Positions 61,997-64,000 of a DNA stretch of 64,000 bases are shown here, piece by piece. The stretch's first letter is position 1, and each line of letters starts with the position of its first letter. This stretch comes from Bathymodiolus brooksi. Taxonomy: Eukaryota; Mollusca; Bivalvia; Mytilida; Modiolidae. The notes under the pieces are model-generated. The model saw only the letters and a program-made list of their open reading frames with translations, did no database searches and was not told the origin of the DNA. The stretch lies in NCBI GenBank assembly GCA_963680875.1, contig OY804588.1, positions 62,630,397-62,694,396 on the forward strand, given 5' to 3'. The position numbers were made by a program, and so were the translations under genes.

Positions 61997-63707
61997 GTAA
62001 TAATTATATGTTCCTATGATGGAGGGGGGCACAATCCCACCATTGGTTACTGTCAGGGCATGAACTTCATTGTAGGATTAGCATTATTATTCATGGATGC
62101 CGAAGACGCCTTCTGATAATAATTATATGTTCCTATGACGGGGGATACAGGGTGGTCTATGGGGTGGGGGGTCACAATCCTACCATTGGTTACTGTCAGG
62201 GTATGAACTTCATTGTAGGATTAACATTGTTATTCATGGATGCCGAAGACGCCTTCTGGTAATAATTATTTGTTCCTATGACAGGGGATACAGGGTGGTC
62301 TATGGTGGGGGGAGAGGGTCACAATCCTACCATTGGTTACTGTCAAGGTATGAACTTCATTGTAGGATTAACATTATTATTCATGGATGCCGAAGACGCC
62401 TTCTAGTAATAATTATATGTTCCTATGACAGGGGATACAAGGTGGTCTATGGGGGGGGGGTCCCAATCCTACCATTGGTTACTGTCAGGTGATGAACTTC
62501 ATTGTAGGGTTAGCATTATTGTCCATGGATGCCGAAGACGCCTTCTGGTAATAATTATAATATGTTCCTATGACAGGGGATACAGGGTGGTCTATGGGGG
62601 GGTCACAATCCTACCATTGGTTACTGTCAGGGGATAATCTTCATTGTAAGATTAGCATTATTATTCATGAATGCCGAAGACGCCTTCTGGTAATAATTAT
62701 ATGATCCTATGACAGGGGATACAGGGTGGTCTATGGGGGGGAGGGGGGCACAATCCTACCATTGGTTACTGTCAGGGGATGAACTTCATTGTAGGATTAG
62801 CATTATTATTCATGGATACCGAAGACGCCTTCTGGAGGGTGGTCTATGGGGGGGGGGGGGGGAGGGTCACAATCCTACCATTGGTTACTGTTAAGGTATG
62901 AACTTCATTGTAGGATTAGCATTAGTATTCATGGATGCCGAAGACGCCTTCTGGTAATAATTATATGTTCCTATGACGGGGGATACAGGGTGGTCTATGG
63001 GGGGGTCACAATCCTACCATTGGTTACTGTCAGGGGATGAACTTCATTGTAGGATTAGCATTATTATTCATGGATGCCAAAGACGCTTTCTGGTAATAAT
63101 TATATGTTCCTATGACAGGGGATACAGGGTGGTCTATGGGGGGGGGGGGGGAGAGGGTCACGATCCTACCATTGGTTACTGTCAAGGTATGAACTTCATT
63201 GTAGGATTAGCATTATTATTCATGGATGCCGAAGACGCCTTCTGGTAATAATCATATGTTCCTATGACGGGGGATACAGGGTGGTCTATGGGGGGGTCAC
63301 AATCCTACCATTGGTTACTATCAGGGGATGAACTTCATTGTAGGATTAGCATTATTATTCATGGATGCCGAAGACGCCTTCTGGTAATAATCATATGTTC
63401 CTATGACGGGGGATACAGGGTGGTCTATGGGGGGGTCACAATCCTACCATTGGTTACTATCAGGGGATGAACTTCATTGTAGGATTAGCATTATTATTCA
63501 TGGATGCCGAAGACGCCTTCTGGTAATAATCATATGTTCCTATGATGGGGGATACAGGGTGGTCTATGGGGGGGTCACAATCCTACCATTGGTTACTATC
63601 AGGGGATGAACTTCATTGTAGGATTAGCATTATTATTCATGGATGCCGAAGACGCCTTCTGGTAATAATTATATGATCCTATGACGGGGGATACAGGGTG
63701 GTCTATG
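61911..63707 (+). repeat. Tandem array of the exon 17 Gln-finger segment plus donor, 13 copies
   Basis: The 3' 86 bases of exon 17 and about 53 bp of following intron recur in tandem. The GGTTACT landmark of the Gln-finger codons starts at 61926, 62045, 62188, 62335, 62477, 62619, 62764, 62883, 63022, 63174, 63313, 63452 and 63591, giving steps of 119-152 bp, mostly 139-147. Length changes come largely from a poly-G tract between copies. Nearly all copies keep the donor sequence CTTCTGGTAATAAT; two of the derived units (near 62119 and 62405) have changes at the donor. The TBC frame is closed by TAA TAA after each unit, so copies cannot be translated in series. The last three copies share TAT for the TGT codon, marking recent local spread. 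Confidence 0.95.
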
Positions 63708-64000
63708 CGGGATCTATAATGCAGACTACAGGTACCCAGATGTAGCCTTTATCTGCATGAATAAAGAATACTGCTCAACTGCAGGCTAGGGGCTGTTTCA
63801 CTCTCATTTTGGAATACAAGTTATGCTCATTGTTGAAGACCCTACTGTGACTGTGAAATGTAGAACAGCAATACAAGTGCTGTTTCTTTACTTCAATTTG
63901 TGTCTAAGTGTAAAGATGAATAGTCTCTCTTGTTCATTTACATCCAAATCCTTTCTACTAATTAATTTACAAAGTTTGTATCTCAAGTGAAAATTTTATA
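63708..64000 (-). repeat. Reverse single copy of the sequence behind the 55-bp minisatellite
   Basis: CTCAACTGCAGGCTAGGGGC, TTATGCTCATTGTTGAAGAC and CCTACTGTGACTGTGAAATG are the reverse complement of 31170-31265, where the 55-bp array starts. Nothing else is recognised to the end of the window. Confidence 0.8.

Noticed and set aside
62295..63609. Repeated 61-91 codon frames (MTGDTGWSMGG...) in the exon 17 array
   Set aside because: They are in a different frame from the TBC protein, are created by the tandem unit and end at the same place in each copy.

Overview
The window is animal nuclear DNA, most likely from a bivalve mollusc. It is AT-rich and intron-rich, with GT-AG splicing. It is packed with SINEs, fold-back MITEs, minisatellites and remnants of retroelements (Penelope-like, DIRS-like, LINE). 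Several dispersed repeats look like ones I recall from bivalve genomes; that is recognition, not a database result.

The only convincing host gene lies on the + strand and fills the window. It is a TBC1D2-family Rab GTPase-activating protein: an N-terminal PH domain, a disordered linker, a coiled coil and a C-terminal TBC domain. I find 17 coding exons between 580 and 61996. Their splice phases all agree and they join into one open frame of about 683 codons. Exon 1 (580-634) and exon 2 (4008-4188) start the PH domain and exon 3 ends it. Exons 4-8 encode the linker, 9-13 the coiled coil and pre-TBC segment, and 14-17 the first part of the TBC domain, including the Arg finger and the Gln finger. 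The rest of the TBC domain and the 3' end lie beyond position 64000. The very start of the protein is uncertain.

Everything else is intronic. Intron 2 (4189-23224) holds two arrays of about 150-161 bp units, a DIRS-type tyrosine recombinase fragment, a LINE 3' end, and a TA-flanked transposon with a broken DDE transposase that sits inside an older SINE. Introns 3-7 are short and carry SINE and MITE copies. Intron 8 (30832-42919) has a 55-bp minisatellite of about 30 copies, another gene-like tandem array, a 1.4-kb fold-back structure and several hairpins. Introns 9-12 hold more MITEs and a Penelope-like 3' end with large palindromes and hammerhead-like motifs. Intron 14 has about 24 copies of a 66-bp unit that is the tRNA-like head of a SINE.

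The most unusual feature is that three splice junctions of this one gene have been copied in tandem: the exon 8 acceptor (2 copies, 87 bp apart), the exon 9 donor (11 donors, exactly 71 bp apart after the first) and the exon 17 donor plus most of that exon, including the catalytic Gln-finger codons (13 copies, mostly 139-147 bp apart). No complete new biological system is claimed; the splice-junction arrays are the best candidate for something undescribed.
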